Assembly: GCA_050084985.1 (NCBI GenBank)
Contig: JBITNC010000001.1
Coordinates: 138,632,001 to 138,696,000, forward strand
Reading direction: 5' to 3'
From: Nageia nagi
Lineage: Eukaryota > Pinophyta
DNA length: 64,000 nucleotides
This document shows, in pieces, positions 46,430-58,690 of this stretch (its first letter is position 1; every line of letters begins with the position of its first letter). The position numbers were made by a program, and so were the translations under genes. The notes beneath the pieces are model-generated. The model had not been told where the DNA came from. It made no database searches and saw only the letters and a program-made list of their open reading frames with translations.

Positions 46430-49400
46430 GATATCATGGGAACTTCTTAATCATCCTCTACAATTGAAATAGATTAACTCGATGCTGACTTTCTAACCAT
46501 GTAGGAAGAATATGTTAGGAATGCCCTAGGAATAAACTAGATTGAGATGGGGGTGACCAATCATATGGACACATGGAAAGTCAACCCCATTCGCATTCTT
46601 CTATGACATAAGACACTCAAAGTGACCAGAAAGGGGAAGTCACTTGCTCATTCAAAAAGGGATGTCATGATTAACCAAGGCCAAGTCTATTATGTGCCCC
46701 ATGAGTTGTTTACTTGCCTTGATCTATTATATTCTTTAGCACATAGACATCGCCAAAAGGGTTACCAAATAGGAATGTTCAAGAACCCAAAAGAGGGAGA
46801 TGCATCAGAACCAAAGTTTGAAGTAGTACTACATTACTCTCTTGATTCCATCATCCAAATGTTTACCATTCCAATAGACTATAATTTTTATGTTAAGAAA
46901 CAAATTGATTTAAAAAAGGAAAATAATGACTTTTATGTCAATCAAGATGAAATTGTGAGCTAGATTAGTGGAAGATACCAAGACAACAGGAAGGCCAAAC
47001 TCTTACCAAGCTATCAAATAGCCCTATTTGAAAGAAAAAGGATAGAGAAGTGTTGTAGGTATTGGTAGTTATTCTAGGAAAGAAACCTTAGATTGAAGTA
47101 GATGAAGCCATGGTATGTATGGCTTATAATATTACAAAGGCTCATGTTTGCTATGACTTATTAGCTTTCATTACTAATGAAATAAAGAGATGCCTATTCA
47201 AAATTGAAATGTTAGACTTTAAACACTCTTCATATCTTTGGTGGCTCTTTGCCCATCAAAATCTTGACAAACTTATATACATGGGGTTACCAATTTAGCT
47301 GATGAGTTCCAATGCTACACCAGTACTAATCAACCTAATGGTATCAATTTTGAGTGAGTTGCATGGATGCTAATACACATTTATGGAAAAATTCTATGCA
47401 ATAGTAGTACAAATTTTGATTAAAAAACTCCCCAATAGACTATGTAAAAGCATAATGAGGGAGCTACATTGAGGAAACAAAATTGGTGACTAGTACTTCT
47501 AAAAACACTGCATCATAATAATAAGGTATGGGTATTTTGAGAGACCTTTTTTGTTACCAAAGTATGTAACCCCCTAGCTATGTTCAATAGAAATGGAAAG
47601 GTAAATTTATGCTATTGAGAGAAAATATGGATCTAGGAGTAATTTTAAGTCTATTATAGATATACTAGCTTTTACTAAAAATTTTACTCTTTTAGAAATA
47701 GGATGTAAAGATAGTATAGCTGAATTCATTGTAGAAAATTTTAAATTAGAAATGGTGGAAGCTCCATGGATGTATGACCCTTCAAAAGAAATGACCCAAG
47801 TAATAACGTTAATCAAAAAATTTCTAGCTTTTGTCCATGATATTAGGTCTCATATGGAATATTTTGTAAATAAAATTGAATAGGAAGCAAAACTTTACCC
47901 TGATTAAAAGTTCACACCCCTGTATAATGCTTGGATGGCCCTTGAAGGAATAAGGAAGTATATAAATTGGAAAAATAAGCAATAATATTTTGTTCTCAAC
48001 CCAAAATTCCTCACCCAATTATCAAATCTTAGGTGGGGTCTAATAAAATTCATTATTTTACAAAATTTAGATTTGAGTATACAATAAAAATTCACCATAT
48101 AGAGAGTGGATCATTTGAAAAATTCAAATATGACAAGTACTGGGAGTCTAAGTATCTCTAATATCCCTTATTAGAGTTGGGACAACCCCATCCTTCTAAT
48201 TTTTAAGGAAAATTTGCTATAGGAGCAAGGCTAGTATAGGTAGGATAACCATCCAGTATGGTTGAGCTTCCAAAGAAGGGAGAGTAAGATCCTCTAGATA
48301 GTACCACCTCTTCTCGAGAGCCATCTCAAAAGAAAAAAAGGAAAATACAAACTCTTGCTCAAAAATAATAAATCTTGAAGAAATAAGAGAAGCCTATAAA
48401 AAAATATCACACCACTACGATAAGGTCACAATCACAAATAACTATACCTTCACCTTTAGAGGCTATAGGAGAAATTCTAGAGGTGGTGGCAAAAGAGGTA
48501 GAAATTTTTGATACAAAAGAGTTAAGAGATCCCCAACATACAGATACTAGTGCTACATAAGGAGCCCAAATATAAGAATAAACCTTGGAAAAGGAGCAAA
48601 CCCAAATTCAATAAGGTAAGGGAAGTGTACTTAGAGCTAGTAGATTTGTAATAGCTACACCTAGAGGAGGACCAAGAGATGATGATGATGAATTTGGAAA
48701 AAAGAAAGACTCTAGCCTAATTGATAAAGATAAGGATGGAGATAAGATTAGGGGAGAGGTAGAGCAAGAAATACAAGTTCAAGACCTAACACCTCCTTGA
48801 TAGTTATAGCCTATGTGACAAGTTGAGACATCTACTTTAGGTGGAATTACTACTCCCCATTCTTTAATTCCTACAACCTCATAAAAGGAAATAAAATCAT
48901 TTTTTTCTACACAAATTGTAGAGCCCATTGATTGAGCAACTTTTGCCAATAAATCTCCTATGCTCCTTGAGCAACAGTTGAGAATTTTGAGCAAGGTAAT
49001 AGAAATAGGAGATATTAAAATAGCACAAATTCCTTTCAAAGAAGGGCAACTAGATATTACTCTCATAGCTATAACATATGTAAATATCTAGAGTGCACTA
49101 ACAATTGGTTAGTCAAGAATTTTGGTAAATACATTAATGGAAACTAGCAAAAGTCTTCATGTAATGGAGAATAAAATAGAAAAATTGAACAAGAAAATAG
49201 ATCAGTATAGGAAAGATTGCTCTCTCAAAAATAAAATAGTAGCTAGGTTATAGAATAAAAACAAGGACTTGATTACAAAGCTTGAGAAGTAGAAGTTAGA
49301 GTTTGATAAAAGCATAACAATCAAAGTTGAGCTAGATGCTACAAATCAAATAATACAAGATTTTGAAGCTCAGGTTGTAGTCATTGATACTCAAAAGGTC

Positions 49401-50280
49401 AAGTACATTGAGGTTGAGCTACAAATTATCATTGCAATAAATAAAATTTTATCTATAATGCAAAGTTGTTATTGCTCATAAAGAATTTCAAACAATTCTT
49501 GGTGGAGTAAGTTAAATACAAAATAATAACATTATCACACTTACATATATTGAAGGAAGAAATAATACAAGCAATCAAGGAGTTCCACATTCAAACCACA
49601 CTTCATAAGTTGTCTTTGGATTCACCCAGGATAGTTTTAGAAAAATTATAGGCTTATTTAATTATCTTGACTAAAAAGGACATAGCAACAATCTCTCCCA
49701 AACCAAGATAGTTGTATCAAAATAGGATTTGAGATATTTATGAACTCTAAAATTTGGTGGTCTACCTAAATATTAATAAGCATTAGCTCACAATAGAGCT
49801 GGGATTCATTAACAAATTCTTTAATTCTTTGATTAAGAGGAGGGCTCCCAAATTGTGGGAAGAACAAGATGTACAAAGTAGTGCAACTAGTTGGGTATCC
49901 AATACCACTTGGTTTCTTGAACAATACTTTTTTGAGAAGCAAATCTCAAACTTATAGTAAATAAATGAGTTTTATTCGAGTGAAATTACAAAAGTTTTAC
50001 ATGTTGGAAGCCTAAACAATGTTCTAATAAGGTTTAAAGTAGATACAATAAACATTAAGACATTCCTTATCTTATAATAGATTGAATATAAATATATTAG
50101 TGATCTAAATAAAAATATGCAAATATTCCTCTCGATATAGTTGGTAGCAATAACTGAGACCTCTACCAAGTCTACTTTTGGACAAGCTACTAGAAGCAGG
50201 AAGTAGAGGGTTCTATTCTCTAGTAGGAAGAGACCCCAAAGAGACACCAAAAGATTATATTCTTTCAAAATTACACTCTG
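46430..50280 (+). pseudogene. Long decayed ORF of unknown family (probable retroelement-borne protein)
   Basis: The plus strand reads as one very long protein with scattered stops, most at positions that could be Gln (TAA/TAG). Best block 46622-46963: MTRKGKSLAHSKRDVMINQG, YYVPHELFTCLDLLYSLAHR, YQIGMFKNPKEGDASEPKF, LIQM-like, DYNFYVKKQIDLKKENNDFY. Then LLPSYQIALFERKRIEKCCR, ACMAYNI.KAHVCYDLL-like, DFKHSSYLWWLFAHQNLDKL (47110-47298), RYGYFERPF, MVEAPWMYDPS, ALEGIRKYINW. The C-terminal third is acidic and then coiled-coil-like (DDDDEFGKKKDSS, KIEKLNKKIDQYRKDC). A polypurine tract and LTR start follow at 51467. No RT, integrase or zinc-knuckle is visible. I do not recognise the family; a non-autonomous LTR element's own protein is the likeliest explanation. 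Confidence 0.5.
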
Positions 50281-50326
50281 AATTGGGGTAATTCAAAATT
50301 ATTTTTTATTTTTTTATTCTTTACTG

Positions 50327-50690
50327 CCTAAGAGTTATGTAATTAAGTGCCTAAGAATGATGTTATTTTCTTAGAGTCTACGTGAGTTGTAAATTCTTGT
50401 ATTCTTTCATTCTGATCAATTCCTCTTCTTTCTATTTCTTTATCTTAGAGGATCAAGAAATGTAAATAAGAATACCTAGGAGTTATGTTATTTTTTTAAA
50501 GTACCCAAAAGTTATGTAAATAAGAATACTTGAGAGTTATGTTATTTTCTTAGAGTACCTGGGGGTTATGTAAATAAGAATACCTGGGAGTTATGTTATT
50601 TTCTTAGAGTACCCAAGAGTTATGTAAATAAGAATGCTTGAGAGTTATGTAAATAACAATGTCTAAGAGTTACATTTATTCTCTTATAGT
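50327..50690. repeat. 54-bp minisatellite
   Basis: Units start at 50468, 50522, 50576 and 50630 (AAGAATACCTGGGAGTTATG type, with an internal half-repeat around GAGTTATGTAAAT). A decayed unit lies at 50327-50390, separated by about 75 bp of other sequence. It sits in what should be the 3' non-coding part of the element. Confidence 0.85.
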
Positions 50691-50699
50691 GTTCAATAA

Positions 50700-51466
50700 T
50701 TATTGACACGTGTCTAAGAGTTGTATAAATTCAGATCTAAGACATCAAATAGAGCCCTTTGATTCTAAATGATGATGTCATAGTTTTTGATTAAAATCAA
50801 TGGGTCATAAAATAGGTAATGGCAGGTGAAGATTTCTAAAGACATCAAATAATGCCCTCTAATTTTGAAATATGATCTCATAATTTTTGTCTAAATCAGC
50901 TAGTCCTAGAAGATGTAGATCATCAACAAGCCTAGATGAAAAAAATAGAAACTACTAGGCAAAGGTAAGAGTAAAGAAACATCTAGGTCCACTTTGTCTT
51001 AATTGTTTGACCCCTGATGCCCTATTAATGTGTTGATATCAACTAATTTCCATATAATAGTGTTAGTTTCTTATCAAATCAAGTTGACATAATGTTACCA
51101 ACCACCATTACTCTGATTATTCACATCTATAGTAGAGATCATAAAGATTATAGAGAAGTAGATAGTAGCTAATAGAGTATAGTACCAAATCATATCCATC
51201 AATTTACAAATAAATAATTATTTAGATAGCTACAATGCTATCTTTAATTAGCTATAGGGATGAAGAAGAAGTAATCAATGACATGTCAAAAGGATTATGG
51301 CTCTATGGACATGGCTATTCAAAAATTACAAATTCCTAGATAGTCATGTTGTTAGTACTTATTTACTATATAATCTAACATAGTTGTATAATTTATGTAA
51401 ATAGTGCTATTTTAGTTATTTCATTCAATGCTAGTAATTATGTGTATTAATGAAACCCAACCACCC
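50700..51466. other. Non-coding 3' region of the long-ORF element
   Basis: No coding signal on either strand. It contains a pair of similar blocks (GACATCAAAT AGAGCCCTTTGATT at about 50744 and GACATCAAATAATGCCCTCT at about 50842). Position before the polypurine tract suggests it belongs to the same LTR element. Confidence 0.4.
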
Positions 51467-51478
51467 AAGAAGGGGGAA
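51467..51478 (+). promoter_or_regulatory. Polypurine tract before an LTR
   Basis: AAGAAGGGGGAA directly followed by TGTTGTATAAATAG, the usual arrangement of a PPT and the TG start of a 3' LTR. This gives a plus orientation for the element at 46.4-51.5 kb. Confidence 0.6.
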
Positions 51479-51643
51479 TGTTGTATAAATAGCTAACTTT
51501 TAGAGATCAAAAAGGTTGAACATTTAGCAAATTTGCCAAAATCTATATGATCTATTCACATATGATAATATAAATAGACAATGTGATCTATGAAAGTATC
51601 CTCATCTTTCTTTTCATCTATTTGATTTACTCTCTATCTCTCA
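51479..51643 (+). mobile_element. LTR start (possibly a short or truncated LTR)
   Basis: Begins TG at 51479, carries a TATA-like ATATAAATAGAC at about 51570 and a pyrimidine-rich end to CTCTCA at 51643. No second copy exists in the window, so the right end is a guess. Confidence 0.35.
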
Positions 51644-51899
51644 CTAAATGATTTCCATAATGCAAATTGCTATTTAATAAAGAAAGCTTTTTAGCATATG
51701 ATGTGAGACATAAATTCTCAAATAAAATTTCAATGATTTTTCTCCAATATGTTTTATATTTTTTATTTAACATACTGCAAAGCACTGAAAACCTTTCATC
51801 TCTTATGAAACCAAAAATCATTATCTAACATAGTTCATATAAATTAAAATACTTTGACATTGAATCTCGTAGAATACTACTTGGATACAACTTTTTCCA

Positions 51900-54150
51900 T
51901 AATCATGTTATAGAACTAGGCTTTCATGGATTCACTAATTATTTAAATTAACAAAACATTATCACCTAAAAGTTTAGATTTTGAATCAAATCCATTTTCT
52001 CTATAATTCTTTTTATCTCTACACCATTTACTTCAACAATTCTTCCAAAATGAGTTACAATATTCTCCATATGTTTATTGAAAAAAATGACTTGTATTAC
52101 TGTAATTTGATATCAAATTTAAAAAATTTGAATTCACTATAGCCATATCTTCAACCAAATCATCTCTATAAAATCTTTTTCTAATTTCTATTGTTAATGT
52201 ATCTAAAATGCTTCTCACTTAATTCTTGATTTCTGCAAAATTCTTTCAAATTTAATGTACATCATGAGAACTTGGTCAAATTCAATTTTAACAGATGACA
52301 CCACACCCTATCTTTCAAAACAATATAGTGGAATATCAATTGCATTGACATTAATACCAATTCTATCAACAATATTGAATATTAAAAATATTTTGAATTT
52401 TTCACATTTTTCAATGCATCTCGATTCTCAAATAATGGATTTGTAAAATTTGTTTCATACAACCTGTCAATAGTCTAGCATACTCGTTTCCTTTCACTTA
52501 TGAAATCAATTATATATATAGATATTTCTTTATCAATATTGATCAATTTTTTCATTTTATATAACATTAGTATCATTTCACATAATATTAATAATGTTTC
52601 TAATTCTATCATGCAATACAAAAACACCCTAACTCTATTAGCACCTCTTCTATTTTGATAGAAATTTTTAAAAATTTATATTTTCAAATGCTCTTTCTAT
52701 AGGCTTAAACATTGAAATCCATCTAGTGTCCACATGTTTCAACATTCTTTTTCACCAGATTTTTCAAGAGCAAATTGTTGGAATTTCACATTCCTTTGGA
52801 GCTTTTTGAAAAGAATGCATACACCTCATCTATCAAGTCTTCCACTCTAGCCATGCAAGTAGGTATGGTTACTATTTTGTATGCAAGTTTCAATCTATGA
52901 GCCATAAAATGAATAGGGATCATATAATAATAAATGATATTTGGAGTTAAATACAAAGTCTATTTTTGTTTCATTATTGAAGCACCTTATGCACCAACAC
53001 ATATTAGCTTTCTTGCAATTTTCTCATCATCCATATTAGCAATCTCTTTCAAACTATTTACAACAATATTGAAGAGGGCTTTTTAGTTCAAGCTTCTTTC
53101 ATTTTATGTATTGTTAGTAAATGGGGTTATCTAACATGTTCTATAAATATGTAAATATATATACATATCCAATATGTGCTATCTACCATAATTACCTCAT
53201 TAATTGATAAAGAAATGAATCTTGATTTTTTTACACTTTCTTTTAAATCTTCTTTTTCAACCAATGTAAGATATTTTGTCATTTCCCAACCACTTTGACC
53301 AGACCAATGAGAACTTGGAAGGTGCTACACACCTGCTAAATCAAAAAGTGTTTTATGATCATAAAAATTTGTTATTGGCTTTCCTTATTTGGAAGATAAA
53401 AAATAATAGCAAATTGTAAACTTTTTGAAACTAATATTTTTTCTTTTGCTTTTTCGTATTGTGTCATAATTATGCACCATTTTGATTGCAAATTTATTTT
53501 TCTTCTATCATCTTATTGTATTTGATTTTATATTTCTTATGGAAATATTTAGTCTCATCCTTTATGATTTGAACTTTTCTAACTATTCCATCTTGAACTA
53601 TTATTTTCACATATGTCTTTCCATAATATTTTTCAATTGTATCATATTTAAGTTGCATCTTCTATTCCCTTCCTAATTTCCAATAATAAATCTTGTATTT
53701 ACATTCTATTTAGGGATCACTATTCTTAGGAATCATCAGGATAATGAATGAAAATCATGATGATCATTCTTCCTCAAATGATCTACTAATATAGCAATAA
53801 ATTTTTTTAAAAATTTATGAGAAGCACTTCTGACAAATTTTTTTTTTTGGTGATTTTTTATTTCTTTATCATATTCAATATTGTGAATTTCTATTGGAGC
53901 GTCAAAAACTTAGGTTCTTTGTTTTTATGGTTTAAATATTAGCATTATCAAGAATATCATCATAAATATACATTCAAGTGGTGGCCTATCAGAATCAATA
54001 ATATTTTCAAAAATATCTTCTAATGATGGAATATCAAGATCAACAATGTTTTAAAAAATATCTTCAAGTAGTGGCATATCAGGATGAACTATATTTTTCA
54101 AAATATCCTCATGTAATAGCAAATCAGGATCAACTATATTTTTTGCATAC
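51900..54150 (-). pseudogene. hAT-superfamily (ZNF862/DUF4371-like) transposase remnant
   Basis: Minus-strand decayed DNA-transposon protein. The N-terminal part (53940-54150) carries 15/16-residue acidic repeats (LLEDIF.NIVDLDIP type). Then LQFAIIFYLPNKESPITNFY, HWSGQSGWEMTKYL, FISLSINEVIMVDSTYW (about 53190-53420), IVVNSLKEIANMDDEKIARK, LICVGA, FMAHRLKLAYKIVTIPTC, VEDLIDEVYAFFSKSSK (about 52800-52920), DTRWISMFKPIERAFE-like, and a late NIVTHFGRIVEVNGVEIKRI-like block (about 52050). That order, with FISLS.DEV then H.MAHR then YF..S.K then TRWISM, matches plant transposase-like proteins of the hAT type. Many stops and shifts. Terminal inverted repeats and the dimerisation domain were not found. 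Confidence 0.7.
53970..54150. repeat. 45/48-bp repeats in the hAT N-terminal coding region
   Basis: Four units share ATATCAGGATCAAC.ATATTTT and AAAATATCTTC. On the minus strand each unit encodes about 15 residues of the form EDIF.NIVD.D.P, so the unit length keeps frame. Confidence 0.7.
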
Positions 54151-54344
54151 AAGTATATTTTTAATCATATGATGACTAAATAAAAATTAAACTATTGATA
54201 TGTAAAAGAAAAATAAAAAAGATACACTAAAGGAACCTGTAACTATTATGTTGTAGGATGCTGATGCCTGCCTATATGTGAAAATTTTTAATTCTCTTTC
54301 ACTTCATTTTTCCAATGGGTGACATTTCTTAGAGATTTACATCT

Positions 54345-55018
54345 ATAGTCACTCATAAATGGGCATCTATAATCCCTCAAAAATGGGCATCTGTAATAAA
54401 AAATTAGCTTTTGAATATTTTGCATAACATAACGAGGAGCATTTATAATTCTTATTACTTAGGTGATGATTGATGGTCATATTAAAAATGAAATAATCTA
54501 CATAACGAGCATATGATTTCCCCAAAAAAAGGAGCATCTGCAATTCCCCACATATGAGCATATGTAATTCTCCATAAATAAGCATCTGTAATTCCCCATA
54601 GATGAGCATCTGTAATTTCTCACAAATGAGCATCTTCAATACCACATAGATGAGCATCTATAATGTTGGACAAATGAGCATATGCAATGTTGCACATATG
54701 AGCATTTGCAATGCCACATAGACAAGCATATGCAATTCCACATAGATGAGCATCTACAACCCACATAGACAAGTGCCTATAATCCCACATAGATGAGCAT
54801 TTGCAATCCTATACAAATGATAATTGTAATCCTATATAAATAAGCATCTGTAATATCACATAGATGAGCATCTATAATCTTGCATAGATGGGAATCTATA
54901 ATATCACATAGATGAGTATGCACAATCACTCATAAATGAGAGTTTGAATTTCTTGGTTATCAAACATTTGTAATCCCTTACAAATGAGCATCTACAATCA
55001 CTCATAGATGAGCATCTT
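54345..55018. repeat. 24-bp minisatellite, over 20 units
   Basis: 24-bp units of the type GAGCATCTGTAATTCCCCATAGAT run from about 54530 to 55018 with substitutions and a few indels. Two earlier units lie at 54350-54400. Because 24 is a multiple of three, the minus frame 54367-54657 is open and reads an 8-residue repeat (MLIYGELQ); this is a by-product. Confidence 0.9.
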
Positions 55019-55186
55019 ATTGAAATTAAAAATTTGAAATATTGATATATCTGATTGATCTCATAAACTTTATATATAGGGTATAATTGGCAATTTCATT
55101 GGTAAAAATAATTTTATATTTTTATTTTAAAGGCAATTGCTTATGAAAATATAGGTGGTACAAGTGGCTATTTGCACTTATTTTTA

Positions 55187-55209
55187 TAATATATATATAT
55201 ATATATATA
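55187..55209. repeat. (AT)n microsatellite
   Basis: About 10 AT units in a row. Confidence 0.9.
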
Positions 55210-55589
55210 AAGCTAACCCATAATTTATTTTTTGTCTTGAAAAATTTAGGCTAAATGGTGTAACATATGAGGTTCAAATTTTTGAAATATTTAAAGATTA
55301 AAAAACCTTATATTAGCCAATTGGTGAATATTCATCGCTATGCATAACATTACTATAGAACCACTTTAGCTTGTGCATTCAATTTGATAGGTCCATTTCA
55401 GACTAAGTTTCTCAAGAGAGCATCTTATATCTTGACCTTCAATGATGAATTTAGTAGGATGACATTTGGTTATATACTTGAGTATAAGGGTTAAACCTTT
55501 AATGGGTTAAAAGATTTCAAAGCCTTAGTTGAAACTTAATCTAACTTCAAAATTAAGATGCTAAGATATGAAAAATAGAGGTGAATATA

Positions 55590-57420
55590 ATAGCAATGAG
55601 TTCAATGTCTATTGTAACAAATATGAGATCAAGAGGTAGTTCATGATCCCTTACATACCTCAATAAAATAAAGTTTCCAAAAGAAAAATAAAACTATTCA
55701 AGAAATGGTTAGGTACATGTTGGAAAATATCCCTAGTTTCTTATAGGGTAAAATTGTGAACACTATGATCTACACCTGGAATAGATTCCCTATGAAAGTA
55801 GTTGAAGGTAAAATCCTATATGAGGTATGAATGAGAAGGAAACCTAACATCGCTCATGTTTAGATTTTTGGTTATGATGCCTATGGCTTAATTATTTATG
55901 AGAAAAGAAAGAAGATGGAAAAGATATTCAAATAGTGCATCTTCATGGGTTATGATTGTCAACATAGTGGCTTTAAGCTCTACTCTCCTTCCTTTAAAGT
56001 AGTGTCCCTCTTGAGGTATGTAAAGATAAATTAGCTTCCTAAGGAATATGCTTCTTGTGAGGAATTGAATAATCTCGATGACTCTTTTGTTACACCTAAC
56101 TAGTTAGATATCAATGTAAATAAGTCACCTTAGGGGAAAAATTCTCCAACATAAAGGATAACAATAAGTATGATCTTGAATAATTTTTTTTTCAAAATTG
56201 ATAGTAAGAATGAGTCCTCATCATTCAAGGAAGCTTTGAAGAATGAATACTAGATGGAAGCCATGAAAGTGGAGTATGAGTCTCTAATGAAAAATCAAAC
56301 ATGGGACTTGGTTTTCTCTCCCAATGAATGAAATGTGATTGTAAATAAGTGGATTTACAAGGTAAAATATAATTCAGTTGGAGATTTTGGGAAATATAAG
56401 GCAAGGTATGTAGTTAAGTGTTTCACTTAGAAATATAGATTTGATTATGAGGAAACCTTTGATCCAATGGTAAAGATGCTCATAATTGGAGTAATCCTTA
56501 CTCTCTCAACAACTCAGGGATGGAAATTTTTTCAACTTGATATCAATAGTACTTTCCTAAACTATGATTTATATGTGGAAATCTATATGAATCAACTAGA
56601 AGGATTTGTTATCAAAGGCAAAGAGTCCCTTGTGTACAAGATCAAGAAGTCCTTGTATGGACTTAAACAAGCACCTAATGCTTGGTATAAAAAGCTTTTA
56701 GGACACTTTGTAAACATTATATTCTTTAAGTGATTTTTCAATTTAGATCTATATGTGCTCAAATAGGGATAAGACTTAGTATTGATTCTTCTTTATATGG
56801 ATGATCTTCTAATCAAGGAAATAATGATGAAATCAGCCAAGAGTGCATATTCATATGTAAGGTAATATTTGGAATGATTGATATTGATCTCTTGCACTAC
56901 TACCTTGATATGCAAGTATATCAATAAAAGATTATACTTACTTATTCAATTTAAGTATATCTCAGAATATTACAAAAGTTTGGAATGAAGGAATGAAAAC
57001 TTATTGTGGTCCTAGTATCTCTAAATCACTCTACTAATTGGAATTCCTCTTTATTTAATTATGTCTAGGCAAATATTTTCTTTGTATTAAATAATATAGA
57101 ATGATTTATGTAAAATTATATGCTAAGCACCTCAATGATGTTAAGTAAATCTTAAGTATGTTGCAGAATGAAGGATCTTGATCTTGACTATTCCAAATTT
57201 TTTTATTTATTCTCTTAGGGTACTTAGATTTTGGCTATGGAGAGATAAAGATGATAAAAAATCAACTTTTGCTTATATATTTAGTAATAGTATAGGTGCT
57301 ATCTCTTGGGCTTTAAGAAGTAGCCTACTATTGCTCTCTCCAACATAGAGAAAACATATCAAGCCATGTCAATCATGGCCTAGAAATCCATTTGGTTTAG
57401 GCATCTTCATAAAGAAATTA
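55590..57420 (+). pseudogene. Ty1/copia pol remnant (integrase end, RT, RNase H)
   Basis: Plus strand. Integrase C-terminal part: P..NKVSKRKNKTIQEMVRYM (about 55650-55720), IYTWNRFPMKVVEGK, RKPNIAHV.IFGYDAYG, CIFMGYDCQHSGFKLYSPS. RT: EALKNEY.MEAMKVEYESLM (about 56230), WIYKVKYNSVGDFGKYKAR, DYEETFDPMVKMLIIGVILT, FFQLDINSTFLN, EIYMNQLEGFVIKGKESLVY, KIKKSLYGLKQAPNAWYKKL (about 56640-56700), LLYMDDLLI (about 56788-56814; the YxDD catalytic pair is intact). RNase H: a relic ending in KK.PTIALSNIEKTYQAMS (57317-57370). Many stops and shifts; only 56467-56733 stays open. LTRs not found. Confidence 0.82.
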
Positions 57421-57439
57421 GGTATGACCAAACTCACCC

Positions 57440-58690
57440 ATAGTAGACTCACTTCTTAAATATAGTAAATGACATCTAGTTTTCTCCTCACTTTCCCTCA
57501 GAATAACATAGGCAATGAAAGGAATATATGGAGGGGTGAACCATACAAAATATAATGCCATTTTTTTTAACTTATCACTCATATTGGGTAGCACCTTTCT
57601 TTCCCCTATCTTGGGTATGATACCTAGGAAAGTTGGATGCACTTAAAAACTTTCATCTAATGTGCTTCATCATTTGTCTAGAAAAAGGTTGGTATTGCTA
57701 GCCCATACTAATGAGTTGAGGATTCATTTGCCTTAACAATTTTTCCTAGGAAAATCATCATGGAGAGAAATGGGGCTAGATTGGATCTGAAGGTGGGCTT
57801 CATCTTGAAGCTTGTACAATTCCAAGGCTCTTTAGGCTACTTCAGGTTCACTTGTAATTAATGGCTAATGTGCCTTACTCACCATAAAAGATTCATTCAT
57901 CTGATAAATTATTAAAGCATAAATGTCTCTTATATACTATGTCCAATCTATTTCTCAATTCAACATCTCTACCTTAACTAAATATCCATATTAGGTACCT
58001 TAATATGTGTCGCTAGTAAGCTTTGGATACATCTTGCATCTCAATCACAAAACATATTTGGATATTGTACCCTATTAATACATAAGAGTTAGGATGGGGA
58101 AAAAATATATTTCTCTCAATATCAAGTTGGATTATTATAGAGATCATTGGAACTATGCTTTAATGAGTTCACCCTATCGATCCATGGAATGCCATTGAGA
58201 AGCACTCCTTAGGGTGTTCATTGTCAAGTAAAACAAATCACCTTCTTTAATGGTCATAGGGATAGTACTTTCCTCTACATTACATATCAAATGTTATGGG
58301 TAATAAGAGCTATGGAGGATTTCCATGGGTCTCATTATGAACCTAAAACATCGATTCTCATTAAATAATATTGCTCAAAAAATAAGAGTTTGAATTTGAC
58401 CATGTGAAATGGTATGACATAATTGAATCCATATAACTTGCTAAGGCAATCCGTACAAGATTTGAAAAATAAGAGGGAAAAATGAGTTCAATGTCCTTAA
58501 TGGTATTTCATTATAGAAATCAAACTTTGTGACAATTATTTGAGTGAATGAATGGATTATGGATCTATAAAAATTCTCATTAGACCTTATTACCATAAAA
58601 ACTACACTTAACCTCATTAGGGAACTAAACATGGATGTTTATTATTTTGTAAACAAACATGAATTTATACCTTTATAGTATGGAGAAAGG
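57440..58690. other. No identifiable gene
   Basis: Possible decayed minus-strand coding (for example GVLLNGIPWIDR near 58180), but no family recognised. The open minus frames at 57418-57642 and 58441-58632 show no motif I know. Confidence 0.3.

Noticed and set aside
50468-50690. CRISPR-like array at the 54-bp repeat
   Set aside because: The whole 54 bp repeats, there are no unique spacers.
54367-54657. 96-codon minus-strand frame with 8-residue repeats
   Set aside because: By-product of the 24-bp minisatellite.
54530-55018. CRISPR-like array
   Set aside because: Units abut without spacers and the setting is a plant nuclear genome; it is a minisatellite.
57418-57642. 74-codon minus-strand frame after the copia pol
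   Set aside because: No motif, overlaps the end of the copia RNase H region, no paralog in the window to test it.
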